In this document: in pieces, positions 1 to 8,698 of the stretch
How the letters are laid out: each line of letters begins with the position of its first letter
Numbering within the stretch: position 1 is the first letter of the stretch
Program-made: the position numbers and the translations under genes
Notes under the pieces: generated by a model
The model's input: the letters and a program-made list of their open reading frames with translations, nothing else
What the model was told of the DNA's origin: nothing
Databases searched by the model: none
Origin: Terribacillus sp. DMT04
GTDB lineage: Bacteria; Bacillota; Bacilli; Bacillales; Amphibacillaceae
DNA length: 64,000 bases
Direction of reading: 5' to 3'
Assembly (NCBI RefSeq): GCF_019056395.1
Contig: NZ_CP077639.1
Location: 1,552,001-1,616,000, forward strand

Positions 1-286
1 AGGCCAAATTGGAGATAACAACGTGACGTTGACTAGCATGCTGAAAGCTGTTGATGTAGCGGTTGCTGATATTGCGCAGCAGTCCAAGGACGGCGAATTC
101 CCTGGAGGAGAAATCGTTTCTTATGGTTTGAAAGATGATGGAATCAATATTGCAGAAACAAATAAAGATGCATATACAGAGGACATCAAGACAGCTGTAA
201 ACGAATGGAAGCAAAAGATCGTCGGTGGCGATGTAACTGCTCCTTCTACAGATGCCGAACTACAAGAATACCTAGATTCTCTATAA
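1..286 (+). CDS. nupN: BMP-family nucleoside-binding lipoprotein, C-terminal part
   Basis: The reading frame is open from the left edge, so this is the 3' end of a longer gene. The visible 94 residues include the GQIGDNNVTLTSMLKAVD stretch and a DDGINIAET segment, typical of the C-terminal lobe of BMP (Med/TmpC) lipoproteins that bind purine nucleosides outside the membrane. The next three genes are the matching ATPase and two permeases, so this is very likely the substrate receptor of that importer. The signal peptide and lipobox lie outside the window. Family assignment is strong; the exact nucleoside specificity is inferred from B. subtilis NupN (YufN). Confidence 0.85.
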   Translation, partial: GQIGDNNVTLTSMLKAVDVAVADIAQQSKDGEFPGGEIVSYGLKDDGINIAETNKDAYTEDIKTAVNEWKQKIVGGDVTAPSTDAELQEYLDSL

Positions 287-292
287 AACCAG

Positions 293-320
293 AAGGGCTA
301 GAGTGTTTACTCTAGCCCTT
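293..320 (+). terminator. Hairpin between nupN and nupO
   Basis: A 12-bp perfect stem (AAGGGCTAGAGT / ACTCTAGCCCTT) with a GTTT loop follows the nupN stop by 6 bases. No U-tract follows, so it may be a processing or stability element that lets the receptor be made in excess rather than a full terminator. Confidence 0.6.
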
Positions 321-435
321 TATAAAAAATCTTCAACTGAAGCGTCTCTTAACAAGACAATTCCCCGCTTCATTTGACGATTTTTTTTTGAAGAAAATCA
401 AAGAAAGTTCGTAATTCCGTGAAGGAGTGTAAAAT

Positions 436-1968
436 ATGGAGAATTATGTAATCGAAATGCTAAACATTCGTAAAGAATTTCCCGGAATTGTCGCCAATGA
501 CAACATCACGCTTCAAGTGAAAAAAGGAGAAATCCATGCGCTGCTAGGTGAGAATGGCGCTGGTAAATCTACCTTGATGAATGTTCTTTTCGGTCTGTAC
601 CAGCCGGAAAAGGGAGAAATCCGCGTAGACGGCAAGCAAGTAGAAATCAATGATCCGAATGTTGCCAACCGATTGGGTATCGGAATGGTTCATCAGCACT
701 TTATGCTGATCGACACCTTTACGGTCGCGCAAAATATCGTACTGGGCAGCGAGCCGAAAAAAGGCTTGAAAATTGATATGAAGAAAGCAGTCCGCGAAGT
801 GCAGGAGCTTTCTGACCGTTACGGACTGCAAGTAGATGCTGCCGCCAAGATTAGCGATATTTCGGTAGGCATGCAGCAGCGTGTTGAAATATTAAAAACG
901 TTGTATCGCGGAGCAAATGTTGTCATTTTGGATGAGCCGACAGCTGTGCTCACGCCGCAGGAAATCAAGGAGCTTATTGTCATTTTGCGTACTTTGGTCA
1001 AAGAAGGAAAATCTATCATCTTGATTACACATAAGCTGAAAGAGATTATGGAAGTATGTGACCGCTGCACAGTCATTCGCAAAGGACAAGGAATCGGAAC
1101 AGTGGAAGTTTCTGAAACAAATCCAAATGACCTAGCTTCCTTGATGGTCGGACGAGAGATTCATTTCTCAACCGATAAGAAAGCAGCTGAGCCAAAAGAG
1201 ACCATTCTGTCTATAGAAGGGTTGACTGTGCAGGATTCCCGTCATGTTGACATGGTAAAAGCGCTGGACCTGGACATTCGTGCAGGCGAAATTGTCGGAA
1301 TTGCCGGAGTAGACGGAAATGGGCAAACAGAATTAATTGAAGCAATTACTGGTCTGCGGAAGAAATCTGCCGGCAAAGTAACATTGAAAAATCAAGATAT
1401 TACAAATATGCCTGTTCGCGCTATAACCGAAAGCGGTGTTGGTCATATTCCGCAGGACCGTCACAAGCTTGGTTTGGTTCTAGACTTTTCGGTCGGTGAG
1501 AACATCGTTTTGCAAACTTATTACCAAAAACCATATGCAAAAGGCGGCATCCTTTCCTTTAAGCGCATTTTTGATAAAGCTAAAGCTCTGATTGAAGAGT
1601 ATGACGTACGCACACCAAGTCATCTTACGAAAGCGCGTGCCTTATCCGGAGGGAATCAGCAAAAGGCTATTATCGGCCGGGAAATTGACCGTAATCCGGA
1701 TTTGTTAATTGCGGCACAGCCAACACGAGGACTTGATGTAGGGGCAATAGAATTTATTCATAAACGCCTGATTGAACAGCGTGACCAAGGAAAAGCTGTT
1801 TTGCTTGTATCCTTCGAGTTAGATGAAATCTTAAACGTAAGTGACCGAATCGCTGTCATGTTCGATGGCAAAATCATCGCAACAGTGGATCCAAAGGAAA
1901 CAAATGAACAGGAGCTCGGATTACTGATGGCAGGTTCGAAGCTTGAGAAAGAAGGGGCGCACAACTAA
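436..1968 (+). CDS. nupO: Nucleoside ABC transporter, dual ATPase subunit
   Basis: 510 residues with two ABC domains in one chain, as in the RbsA/YufO class. The first half has Walker A GENGAGKS at 38-45 and Walker B VVILDEPTAVL. The second half keeps the LSGGNQQK signature, but its P-loop is degenerate (GVDGNGQT) and its Walker B reads LIAAQPTRGLD, as is normal for this class. It powers uptake through the NupPQ permeases. GAAGGAG lies just upstream of the ATG, and the stop codon overlaps the nupP start by one base, so translation is probably coupled. Function as a nucleoside (guanosine-type) importer ATPase is inferred from the BMP receptor context. Confidence 0.9.
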   Translation: MENYVIEMLNIRKEFPGIVANDNITLQVKKGEIHALLGENGAGKSTLMNVLFGLYQPEKGEIRVDGKQVEINDPNVANRLGIGMVHQHFMLIDTFTVAQNIVLGSEPKKGLKIDMKKAVREVQELSDRYGLQVDAAAKISDISVGMQQRVEILKTLYRGANVVILDEPTAVLTPQEIKELIVILRTLVKEGKSIILITHKLKEIMEVCDRCTVIRKGQGIGTVEVSETNPNDLASLMVGREIHFSTDKKAAEPKETILSIEGLTVQDSRHVDMVKALDLDIRAGEIVGIAGVDGNGQTELIEAITGLRKKSAGKVTLKNQDITNMPVRAITESGVGHIPQDRHKLGLVLDFSVGENIVLQTYYQKPYAKGGILSFKRIFDKAKALIEEYDVRTPSHLTKARALSGGNQQKAIIGREIDRNPDLLIAAQPTRGLDVGAIEFIHKRLIEQRDQGKAVLLVSFELDEILNVSDRIAVMFDGKIIATVDPKETNEQELGLLMAGSKLEKEGAHN

Positions 1969-3011
1969 TGTTTTCCAGCACAAAGTTCAATTTCATTATT
2001 CCAATTATTTCGGTTGTCCTTGGTCTGGCTGCCGGCGCAATTATTATGCTTATTTTCGGCTATAATCCTATACTTGGCTACCAGGCATTATGGAATGGTG
2101 TTTTCGACAGCGGCTTCTTTATGTCGGAAACAGTCAATCGCATTACACCATATATCCTTACCGGTCTAGCAATCGCGTTTGCATTCCGAACAGGGTTATT
2201 TAACATCGGTGCAGAAGGACAAGTACTTGTCGGATGGATTGCGTCTGTTTGGGTAGGAACAGCAATTGATGCGCCGACTATTATTCACTTGCCGCTTGCT
2301 TTGCTAGCAGCAGCGGCAGCTGGCGCATTTTGGGCGTTTATTCCTGGTATTTTGAAAGCAAAGCTAGGTGTTCATGAAGTTATTGTTAGTATTATGATGA
2401 ACTATGTTGCGTTGCATCTGACAAACTATTTGATACGTGATGTGATGACAGACAACTCAGAATCAACGGAGCCAGTGAAACAGACGGCTTCGTTAACCAA
2501 TGATTTCTTAATCGGTCTAACAGGTTCGCGTCTTCACCTGGGATTTATCGTTGCACTGTTGATGGTTTTCATTATGTGGGTTATTTTGGAACGCACGAAG
2601 CTTGGATATGAACTAAAAGCTGTAGGTTACAACCAGCATGCATCCAATTACGCTGGTATGAAAGTAGGACGTAACATTGTGATCTCGATGTTGGTTTCAG
2701 GCTTGTTCGCCGGACTTGCTGGTGCCATGCAAGGTTTGGGAAGTTTCGGTACTGCATTCACAAATACAGCCTTCTCGAATCTAGGTTTTGACGGGATTGC
2801 TGTTGCTCTTTTAGGGGGAAACAATCCGTTTGGTGTCGTTCTTTCGGCAAGCTTATTCGGATTCCTGAAAGTGGGTGCCTTGAATATGTCTACTGCAGGT
2901 GTGCCGAATGAAATTATTGAAATTGTGATTGCATTGATTATCTTGTTTGTTGCATCCGGCTTTATTATTCGCTGGGCACTGCTGCAATTGAAAAAAGGGG
3001 AGAGAAAATAA
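1968..3011 (+). CDS. nupP: Nucleoside ABC transporter permease 1
   Basis: 347 residues, strongly hydrophobic, with about eight to ten membrane segments. It contains the GLFNIGAEGQ motif near residue 75 that marks BPD_transp_2 permeases of the BMP/sugar class. A one-base overlap (TAATG) joins it to nupO, and nupQ starts two bases after its stop. It forms the heterodimeric channel with NupQ. The family is clear; only the substrate is inferred from the operon. Confidence 0.9.
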   Translation: MFSSTKFNFIIPIISVVLGLAAGAIIMLIFGYNPILGYQALWNGVFDSGFFMSETVNRITPYILTGLAIAFAFRTGLFNIGAEGQVLVGWIASVWVGTAIDAPTIIHLPLALLAAAAAGAFWAFIPGILKAKLGVHEVIVSIMMNYVALHLTNYLIRDVMTDNSESTEPVKQTASLTNDFLIGLTGSRLHLGFIVALLMVFIMWVILERTKLGYELKAVGYNQHASNYAGMKVGRNIVISMLVSGLFAGLAGAMQGLGSFGTAFTNTAFSNLGFDGIAVALLGGNNPFGVVLSASLFGFLKVGALNMSTAGVPNEIIEIVIALIILFVASGFIIRWALLQLKKGERK

Positions 3012-3012
3012 C

Positions 3013-3966
3013 ATGCTGGATATTCTTTATTCACTTATTCCGCAAACACTATTCTTTGCCGCTCCTCTTATTTTTACCGCACTAGGCGGTGTGTATAGTG
3101 AGCGTTCGGGTGTAATAAATATTGGTTTAGAAGGTCTTATGGTTATTGGGGCATTTGCTGCTGTCACGTTTAATTTGCTTTATGCTGACGCATTAGGTGC
3201 AATGACACCATGGATTTCCTTACTCGTTGCGATGGTTGCAAGCGCGGTATTTTCTTTACTTCTTGCCATACCAGCCATTACTTTCCGTGCTGATCAGACA
3301 GTTACTGGTGTAGCAATCAACATGCTGGCACTTGGATTTGGCGTGTTCATGATAAAACAAATCTTTAACAAAGGGCAAACAGAATTTATTTCACAGCCGA
3401 TTTACACAAAAGATGTGCCAGGTTTAGTTGATATACCAGTAATCGGAGAAATGTTCTTCAACAATATGTACATCACGTCATACATTGCCATTGCGCTTTC
3501 GTTTGTTGCTTGGTATGTTTTGTTTAAAACACCATTCGGCTTGCGTATTCGAGCTGTTGGAGAGCATCCTATGGCCGCTGATACGAATGGTATTAAAGTT
3601 TACACAACTCGTTATATTGCAGTAATCATTTCCGGTGCTCTTGCGGGTATCGGCGGCGGTGTGTTTGCAATGACGATTTCACTAAACTTTTCCGTGTCGA
3701 CAATTGCTGGACAAGGATTTATGGCAATTGCTGCTGTCATCTTTGGTAAATGGAATCCGCTTGGTGCGATGGGTGCTGCCTTATTCTTTGGCTTCGCTCA
3801 ATCGCTAAGTGTGGTAGGTTCTTCCATTCCGTTGCTCGAAAATGTACCACAAGTCTACTTGCTGATTGCGCCGTATGTGCTGACAATTCTTGCTTTGGCA
3901 GGTTTCATTGGCCGTTCTGTTGCACCAAAAGCAAGTGGTGTTCCATACGTTAAAGGAAGTCGTTAA
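3013..3966 (+). CDS. nupQ: Nucleoside ABC transporter permease 2
   Basis: 317 residues of polytopic membrane protein with the partner motif SGVINIGLEGLMVIGAF near residue 32, homologous to NupP but shorter. It is the last gene of the operon and is followed by a strong terminator. The order receptor-ATPase-permease-permease matches B. subtilis nupNOPQ. In many Bacillaceae this operon lies just before ymfF, as here, so its position is ordinary. Confidence 0.9.
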   Translation: MLDILYSLIPQTLFFAAPLIFTALGGVYSERSGVINIGLEGLMVIGAFAAVTFNLLYADALGAMTPWISLLVAMVASAVFSLLLAIPAITFRADQTVTGVAINMLALGFGVFMIKQIFNKGQTEFISQPIYTKDVPGLVDIPVIGEMFFNNMYITSYIAIALSFVAWYVLFKTPFGLRIRAVGEHPMAADTNGIKVYTTRYIAVIISGALAGIGGGVFAMTISLNFSVSTIAGQGFMAIAAVIFGKWNPLGAMGAALFFGFAQSLSVVGSSIPLLENVPQVYLLIAPYVLTILALAGFIGRSVAPKASGVPYVKGSR

Positions 3967-3970
3967 GCCT

Positions 3971-4005
3971 AAAGACCCGATGCAAAATAAGCATCGGGTC
4001 TTTTC
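3971..4005 (+). terminator. Terminator of nupNOPQ
   Basis: Stem AAGACCCGATGC / GCATCGGGTCTT with a short A-rich loop, followed by TTTTCGTT. It is an intrinsic terminator a few bases after the nupQ stop. Confidence 0.9.
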
Positions 4006-4128
4006 GTTCAATCCGAATCGTTTACTTCTATGCCTTTTTTCATTAATATGGTAATGGTAGCGAGGATTGTCGGATATATATAAGGAAAACAAGAAAAGCT
4101 ATACATAAAGAAGCCAGGGAGGTACCAT

Positions 4129-5415
4129 ATGAAAATCGCAGGTGAACAACTCATCACAGGAAAAGGTGCTGCACTGCATCTTATCCAAACCAAAAAATAC
4201 AAAACAATCAGCATCGCGGTGAAATTACAGGCACCGCTTGAACGGGAGACAATCACAGCGAGAGCGCTGCTTCCGTATGTTCTTCAGCAGGGAACTGCCA
4301 ATTTGCCGGATGCGCGCGCGCTTCGGCTTAAACTGGACGACCTATATGGTGCTGTTCTTTCCATTTCCGGAACAAAAAAAGGGGAAAGACATATCATTAC
4401 CATTCGCTTGGATGTGGCGAATGAAAACTTCCTAAGTGACCGAACACCTTTATTTGAAAAAGCGGTTGATTTATTACGCGAAATTGTATTTGAACCAAAA
4501 GCAGAAAATGATGCTTTTTCGGATAAGATTGTATCGCGGGAAATTCAGACATTAAAACAAAAAATAACAGCTCTGCAAGATGATAAGATGAGTTATGCGA
4601 ATACGCGTCTTATGGATGAAATGTGCAAAGAAGAACCATACAGCTTGCATGTGCATGGCTATGAAGAAGATTTAAATACACTGAACAGCTCCAAGCTGTA
4701 TGATGTGTATAAAAACATATTAAAGCAAGACAAAATGGATATTTATATTTTGGGTGATGTAGAGAAAAGCCAGGCAGAAAAAGCAGTCGCAAGCTTTATG
4801 GAACGAGACACAGAACCTCGTGAAGAGCGGGCAGCCAGTGTAAGCCCAGCACCAGAAGCCGAAAAAGAAGTAATCGAAACACAGGACGTCCAGCAGGCGA
4901 AGCTACACCTTGGTTATCGGACCAATATTCGTTATAGTGACTCAGACTATGCAGCACTGCAAGTGTTCAACGGTCTATTCGGCGGTTTCCCAAGCTCGAA
5001 GCTGTTCCGCAATGTCCGGGAGAAACATAGTCTTGCTTATTATGCTGCATCTCGTTTTGAAAGTCATAAAGGGTTATTGTTCGTATTCTCCGGAATTGAT
5101 CCGAAAGATTACACAAAAGCAAAAGAAATTATTGATGAGCAAATGACGGCTATGCAGGCGGGCGAATTTGATGATGCAGAAGTAGAAGAAGTGAAAGACC
5201 TGATTGTCAGCCAAATTCTTGAAACAATTGATAATCCAGTTGGACTGATGGAGACGCTGTATCAGCAAGTAATAGGAAATAAACAGATGCCAGTTGAAGA
5301 AATGCTGGATGCAATTCGTCAAGTGACGAAAGACGACGTGCTGCAAGCAGCTGCCAAAGTACAGCTCGATACCGTCTATCTTTTGACGAACAAGGAGGCA
5401 GAGAACCATGCATAA
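4129..5415 (+). CDS. ymfF: M16-family protein YmfF, non-catalytic partner
   Basis: 428 residues with the two-lobed M16 (insulinase/mitochondrial processing peptidase) fold. No HxxEH zinc motif is visible in the first lobe, so it is probably the inactive partner of YmfH. AGGGAGG precedes the ATG. The 3' end overlaps ymfH by 8 bases. In B. subtilis ymfF and ymfH sit beside ymfI, which is needed for 5-aminopentanol modification of elongation factor P, and current annotation links the pair to that process. That link is established knowledge for the locus, not visible in this sequence. Confidence 0.85.
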   Translation: MKIAGEQLITGKGAALHLIQTKKYKTISIAVKLQAPLERETITARALLPYVLQQGTANLPDARALRLKLDDLYGAVLSISGTKKGERHIITIRLDVANENFLSDRTPLFEKAVDLLREIVFEPKAENDAFSDKIVSREIQTLKQKITALQDDKMSYANTRLMDEMCKEEPYSLHVHGYEEDLNTLNSSKLYDVYKNILKQDKMDIYILGDVEKSQAEKAVASFMERDTEPREERAASVSPAPEAEKEVIETQDVQQAKLHLGYRTNIRYSDSDYAALQVFNGLFGGFPSSKLFRNVREKHSLAYYAASRFESHKGLLFVFSGIDPKDYTKAKEIIDEQMTAMQAGEFDDAEVEEVKDLIVSQILETIDNPVGLMETLYQQVIGNKQMPVEEMLDAIRQVTKDDVLQAAAKVQLDTVYLLTNKEAENHA

Positions 5416-6697
5416 AAAGCACTATGAGCAATTGCAGGAAACAGTATATGCGGAAACACTTCCGAATGGTCTGAAAGTGTTTCTGCAGCCAAAGCCAGAG
5501 ATGTCAAAAACCTATGCCATTTTTTCCACAAATTATGGCTCCATTGATCAAACCTTCGTTCCGTTAGACGGTAAAGAAAAAATCACGGTACCAGAGGGAA
5601 TCGCCCATTTTCTGGAGCACAAACTATTTGAAAAAGAAGATCGAGATGTATTCCAAGACTTTACGAAACAAGGAGCATCAGCGAACGCATTTACTTCTTT
5701 CACGCAGACAGCATATTTGTTCTCTGCTACTTCTAATATTGATGAGAACGTGAAAACATTGCTTGACTTTGTGCAGGATCCGTATTTCTCAGATAAATCG
5801 GTAGAGAAAGAAAAAGGTATCATTGCACAGGAAATTCGTATGTACGATGATCAGCCGGATTGGCGCTCCTTCTTTGGCACAATTCAAAGTATGTTCCAAT
5901 CGCATCCTGTTCGAATTGACATCGCTGGCACAGTGGAGTCTATCCAGGATATTACGAAAGAAGATTTATACACATGCTATAACACATTCTACCATCCATC
6001 GAATATGACGTTATTCGTTGCTGGTGATATTGACGCGGAGAAGATGATGGAGCTTATTACGTCAAACCAAGCTGCAAAATCATTTGCGCCTCCCGCTAAG
6101 ATTGAGCGTTTCTTCCCGGAAGAACCGGAAACAGTGGCAGAGACGAAAAAGGAAGTTCGCATGCCAGTCAGTGTTTCGAAATGTATGGTTGGAATCAAGG
6201 AGAAGACAGATTATGCGTCACCAGAAGTGTATTTGAAAAAAGAATTGCTCACGGATATGGTGCTTGATTATTACTTCTCGAAGAGCGGTGTTTATTATGA
6301 GGAGCTATACAAAGAAGATTTGATTGATGACAGTTTCGGGTTTGAAACAAGCCTTGAGAAAAACTTTGGCTTTTCTATCATTGGAGGCAATACGAATGAA
6401 CCAGATCGTTTTGCTGATACAGTGAAAGATATGCTGCAGCGCATGAAGGATCATAAAGTTTCTGAAGCAGAAATGGATCGGATGAAGAAAAAGACAATCG
6501 GTCAGATGATGCGCGCAATGAATAGTTTGGAGTTCATTTCTAACCGCTTTATCCAATATCATCTAGCTGGTGTAGATCTGTTTGAGATTGTTCCGGCAAT
6601 TGAGAAGCTCACAGCACATGATGCGAACGAATTCTTGGAAAATTGGTTCAGCCCAGAACGTCTGTCTGTCTGCCAGATTCTGCCGCAGGAGGCATAA
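5408..6697 (+). CDS. ymfH: M16-family zinc peptidase YmfH
   Basis: 429 residues. The inverted zinc motif is intact: GIAHFLEHKLFEKE near residue 65 gives HxxEH, with a conserved downstream glutamate expected in the helix that follows. The start overlaps the end of ymfF (AGGCAGAGAACCATGC), consistent with translational coupling and a YmfF/YmfH heterodimer like mitochondrial processing peptidase. ymfI begins three bases after the stop. It is likely a cytosolic peptidase, since no signal peptide is present. The substrate is unknown. Confidence 0.88.
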   Translation: MHKKHYEQLQETVYAETLPNGLKVFLQPKPEMSKTYAIFSTNYGSIDQTFVPLDGKEKITVPEGIAHFLEHKLFEKEDRDVFQDFTKQGASANAFTSFTQTAYLFSATSNIDENVKTLLDFVQDPYFSDKSVEKEKGIIAQEIRMYDDQPDWRSFFGTIQSMFQSHPVRIDIAGTVESIQDITKEDLYTCYNTFYHPSNMTLFVAGDIDAEKMMELITSNQAAKSFAPPAKIERFFPEEPETVAETKKEVRMPVSVSKCMVGIKEKTDYASPEVYLKKELLTDMVLDYYFSKSGVYYEELYKEDLIDDSFGFETSLEKNFGFSIIGGNTNEPDRFADTVKDMLQRMKDHKVSEAEMDRMKKKTIGQMMRAMNSLEFISNRFIQYHLAGVDLFEIVPAIEKLTAHDANEFLENWFSPERLSVCQILPQEA

Positions 6698-6699
6698 GC

Positions 6700-7413
6700 A
6701 TGCGAAGAGTTATCTTTATTACGGGCGCAAGCGGAGCAATTGGCTCTGCTTGCGCCCGTCAGCTTGCCAGCGAAGGTCATCAGCTTTTGCTTCATTACAA
6801 CCAAAATGCACAGGCAATTGAAGACTTGCGGCGGGAGATACCGGAGAGTATACTCGGCACTGTTCAAGCTGATTTAACGAAAGAAGAAGGCATAAACGAA
6901 CTCGTTCGTTTTCTGGCTTTTCCGATTGATCAGCTCGTGTATGCTGGCGGCATGGCGCATTATGGATTGTTTCAGGATATGACTGCAGAAGCGATGGACA
7001 ATTTACTTCAGGTACATGTAAAAGCACCTTGGCGGCTCTGTCAGCATATGCTGCAGCCAATGCTGGCACAAAAAAAAGGTGGAATAGTCCTTATTTCCTC
7101 TATCTGGGGGGAGCGAGGAGCAAGCTTTGAAACGGCTTATTCGAGTGTGAAAGCAGCTCAGATTGGTTTCGTAAAAGCACTCGCGAAAGAAACGGGGACA
7201 AGCGGTGTACGCGTGAATGCAGTGACGCCTGGTGTAATTGACACAGAGATGAACAGCAATCTTAATAAAGAGGAGCGAGAGCAGCTGACAGGCGAGATTC
7301 CGATGAATCGCTTTGGTACAGCAGGCGAAGTAGCTGAGGCTGTCAGTTATTTGCTAAGTGAGAGTGCCTCTTATATAAATGGCCACGTGCTTCAAGTGAA
7401 CGGCGGCTGGTAA
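6700..7413 (+). CDS. ymfI: SDR reductase YmfI (EF-P 5-aminopentanone reductase)
   Basis: 237 residues starting at MRRVIFITGASGAIGSACA. The longer in-frame start upstream lies inside ymfH, and GCAGGAGGC directly precedes this ATG. It shows the short-chain dehydrogenase nucleotide motif TGASGAIG at 8-15, a catalytic serine in VLISSIWG, YSSVKAA (YxxxK) and the C-terminal GHVLQVNGGW. In B. subtilis YmfI reduces 5-aminopentanone to 5-aminopentanol on Lys32 of EF-P. The gene order ymfF-ymfH-ymfI supports orthology. Confidence 0.88.
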   Translation: MRRVIFITGASGAIGSACARQLASEGHQLLLHYNQNAQAIEDLRREIPESILGTVQADLTKEEGINELVRFLAFPIDQLVYAGGMAHYGLFQDMTAEAMDNLLQVHVKAPWRLCQHMLQPMLAQKKGGIVLISSIWGERGASFETAYSSVKAAQIGFVKALAKETGTSGVRVNAVTPGVIDTEMNSNLNKEEREQLTGEIPMNRFGTAGEVAEAVSYLLSESASYINGHVLQVNGGW

Positions 7414-7442
7414 AAATAAGTCATTTTTTTGTGTATAGAGCA

Positions 7443-7484
7443 CCTCCTTCTGTCACAAGCTAAACTGCAAGCTAATGAAGGAGG
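7443..7484 (+). promoter_or_regulatory. Anti-SD hairpin over the ymfJ ribosome binding site
   Basis: CCTCCTTC at 7443-7450 is perfectly complementary to GAAGGAGG at 7477-7484, which is the Shine-Dalgarno of ymfJ. Folding would leave a 26-base loop and hide the ribosome binding site. The complement is seen directly; regulation by it is inference. Confidence 0.5.
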
Positions 7485-7492
7485 AATAAACC

Positions 7493-7753
7493 ATGTCAGT
7501 TCTTGATAATTTCGACTCTTGGAAAGACTTCCTAGGTGATCGCCTGCATCAGGCGCAAGATAAAGGGATGGAAAACAGAACAGTCTCTGGTATTGCGTAT
7601 GAAATTGGTGATTATCTCGCGACGAAAGTAGATGCAAAGAACACGGAAGAGAAAATTTTGCGTGACCTTTGGACAGTTGCTTCCCAGGATGAGAAGCAAG
7701 CAATCGCCAACATGATGGTAAAGCTTGTCCAAGACAATGGCCACACACGCTAA
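7493..7753 (+). CDS. ymfJ: DUF3243 protein YmfJ
   Basis: 86 residues, acidic and soluble: SVLDNFDSWKDFLGDRL at the start, then GIAYEIGDYLATKVDAKN. Length and sequence match the YmfJ/DUF3243 family of Bacillaceae, which has no assigned biochemical role. It has a very strong ribosome binding site (GAAGGAGG) and its own terminator, so it is probably transcribed on its own. The Shine-Dalgarno may be sequestered in the leader hairpin described just upstream. Confidence 0.85.
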   Translation: MSVLDNFDSWKDFLGDRLHQAQDKGMENRTVSGIAYEIGDYLATKVDAKNTEEKILRDLWTVASQDEKQAIANMMVKLVQDNGHTR

Positions 7754-7773
7754 TTTAGCGGCCAACTTCATTC

Positions 7774-7804
7774 AAACCTGCTTCTTTTTAAGAAGCAGGT
7801 TTTC
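7774..7804 (+). terminator. Terminator after ymfJ
   Basis: Stem AAACCTGCTTCT / AGAAGCAGGTTT with a TTTTTA loop, followed by TCTTATC; the T-run overlaps the stem end. Confidence 0.85.
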
Positions 7805-7914
7805 TTATCGCTATTTTCCCAGCCTGTTATGGCTTTTCTAATCTTTTGTTTTCCTTTATAGTAAGAATAGGTTTTGTTAAGTTAATCGCTATTTTCCTGT
7901 AAAGGGGCTTTCTT

Positions 7915-8670
7915 ATGGAATCATTGGAATGGTACTTGGAATACGAAATCCAGCTTAACCGGCCAGGATTGCTTGGAGACATCTCTTCCTTGCTCGGGAT
8001 GCTGCACATTAATATTAAAACCATTAACGGTGTGGAAAATCAGCGGCGCGGGATGTTGCTAGCAGCGGAAAAGGAATTGCAGATTATTCGTCTGCACTCT
8101 ATTTTGCGTACGATGGAGCATGTGCATATTACAAAATCGCGCGAGCCAAAGCTTCGGGACCGGCTTGCTGTCCGGCATGGCAGGTACATACATAGAGATG
8201 TGGATGACAAAAAAACTTTCCGTTTCGTTCGCAGTGAAATCGGACTTCTGGTCGATTTTATGGCAGAATTGTTTAAACAGGAAGGCTCTAAGGTAATAGG
8301 AATAAGAGGTATGCCTCGTGTTGGCAAGACAGAATCAATTATAGCGGCTAGTGTCAGTGCGAACAAACGATGGCTGTTTGTCTCTAGCACCTTGTTAAAG
8401 CAGACAGCCAGAAACCAGCTGCTGCACGACGAATACAATTCGGACAACCTGTTTATCATTGACGGCATCGTCTCCACAAACCGTGCGAGTGAGCGCCATT
8501 GGGAATTGGTGCGTGAGGTAATGCGGCTCCCTGTAGCCAAAGTTATTGAACATCCGGATATCTTCGTTAGAGAAACAGAGTTTACAATAGATGATTTCGA
8601 TTATATTATTGAACTTCGGAATCATGATGACGAACAAATTATTTATGAACCGGAATTTCGACAGGTGTAA
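7915..8670 (+). CDS. ymfK: DUF3388 protein YmfK with ACT-like and P-loop regions
   Basis: 251 residues, matching YmfK in length and position. Residues 1-75 look like an ACT-type ligand-sensing domain (EIQLNRPGLLGDISSLLGML). The middle contains a Walker A-like loop, GMPRVGKTES, near residue 131, followed by a hydrophobic strand (KRWLFVSSTLL). No experimental function is known to me. The combination suggests a small-molecule-responsive nucleotide-binding protein, which is inference. AAAGGGG precedes the ATG. ymfM follows after 28 bases. Confidence 0.8.
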   Translation: MESLEWYLEYEIQLNRPGLLGDISSLLGMLHINIKTINGVENQRRGMLLAAEKELQIIRLHSILRTMEHVHITKSREPKLRDRLAVRHGRYIHRDVDDKKTFRFVRSEIGLLVDFMAELFKQEGSKVIGIRGMPRVGKTESIIAASVSANKRWLFVSSTLLKQTARNQLLHDEYNSDNLFIIDGIVSTNRASERHWELVREVMRLPVAKVIEHPDIFVRETEFTIDDFDYIIELRNHDDEQIIYEPEFRQV

Positions 8671-8698
8671 GCAACTTTAAAGATGGATGGTGGTAAGA

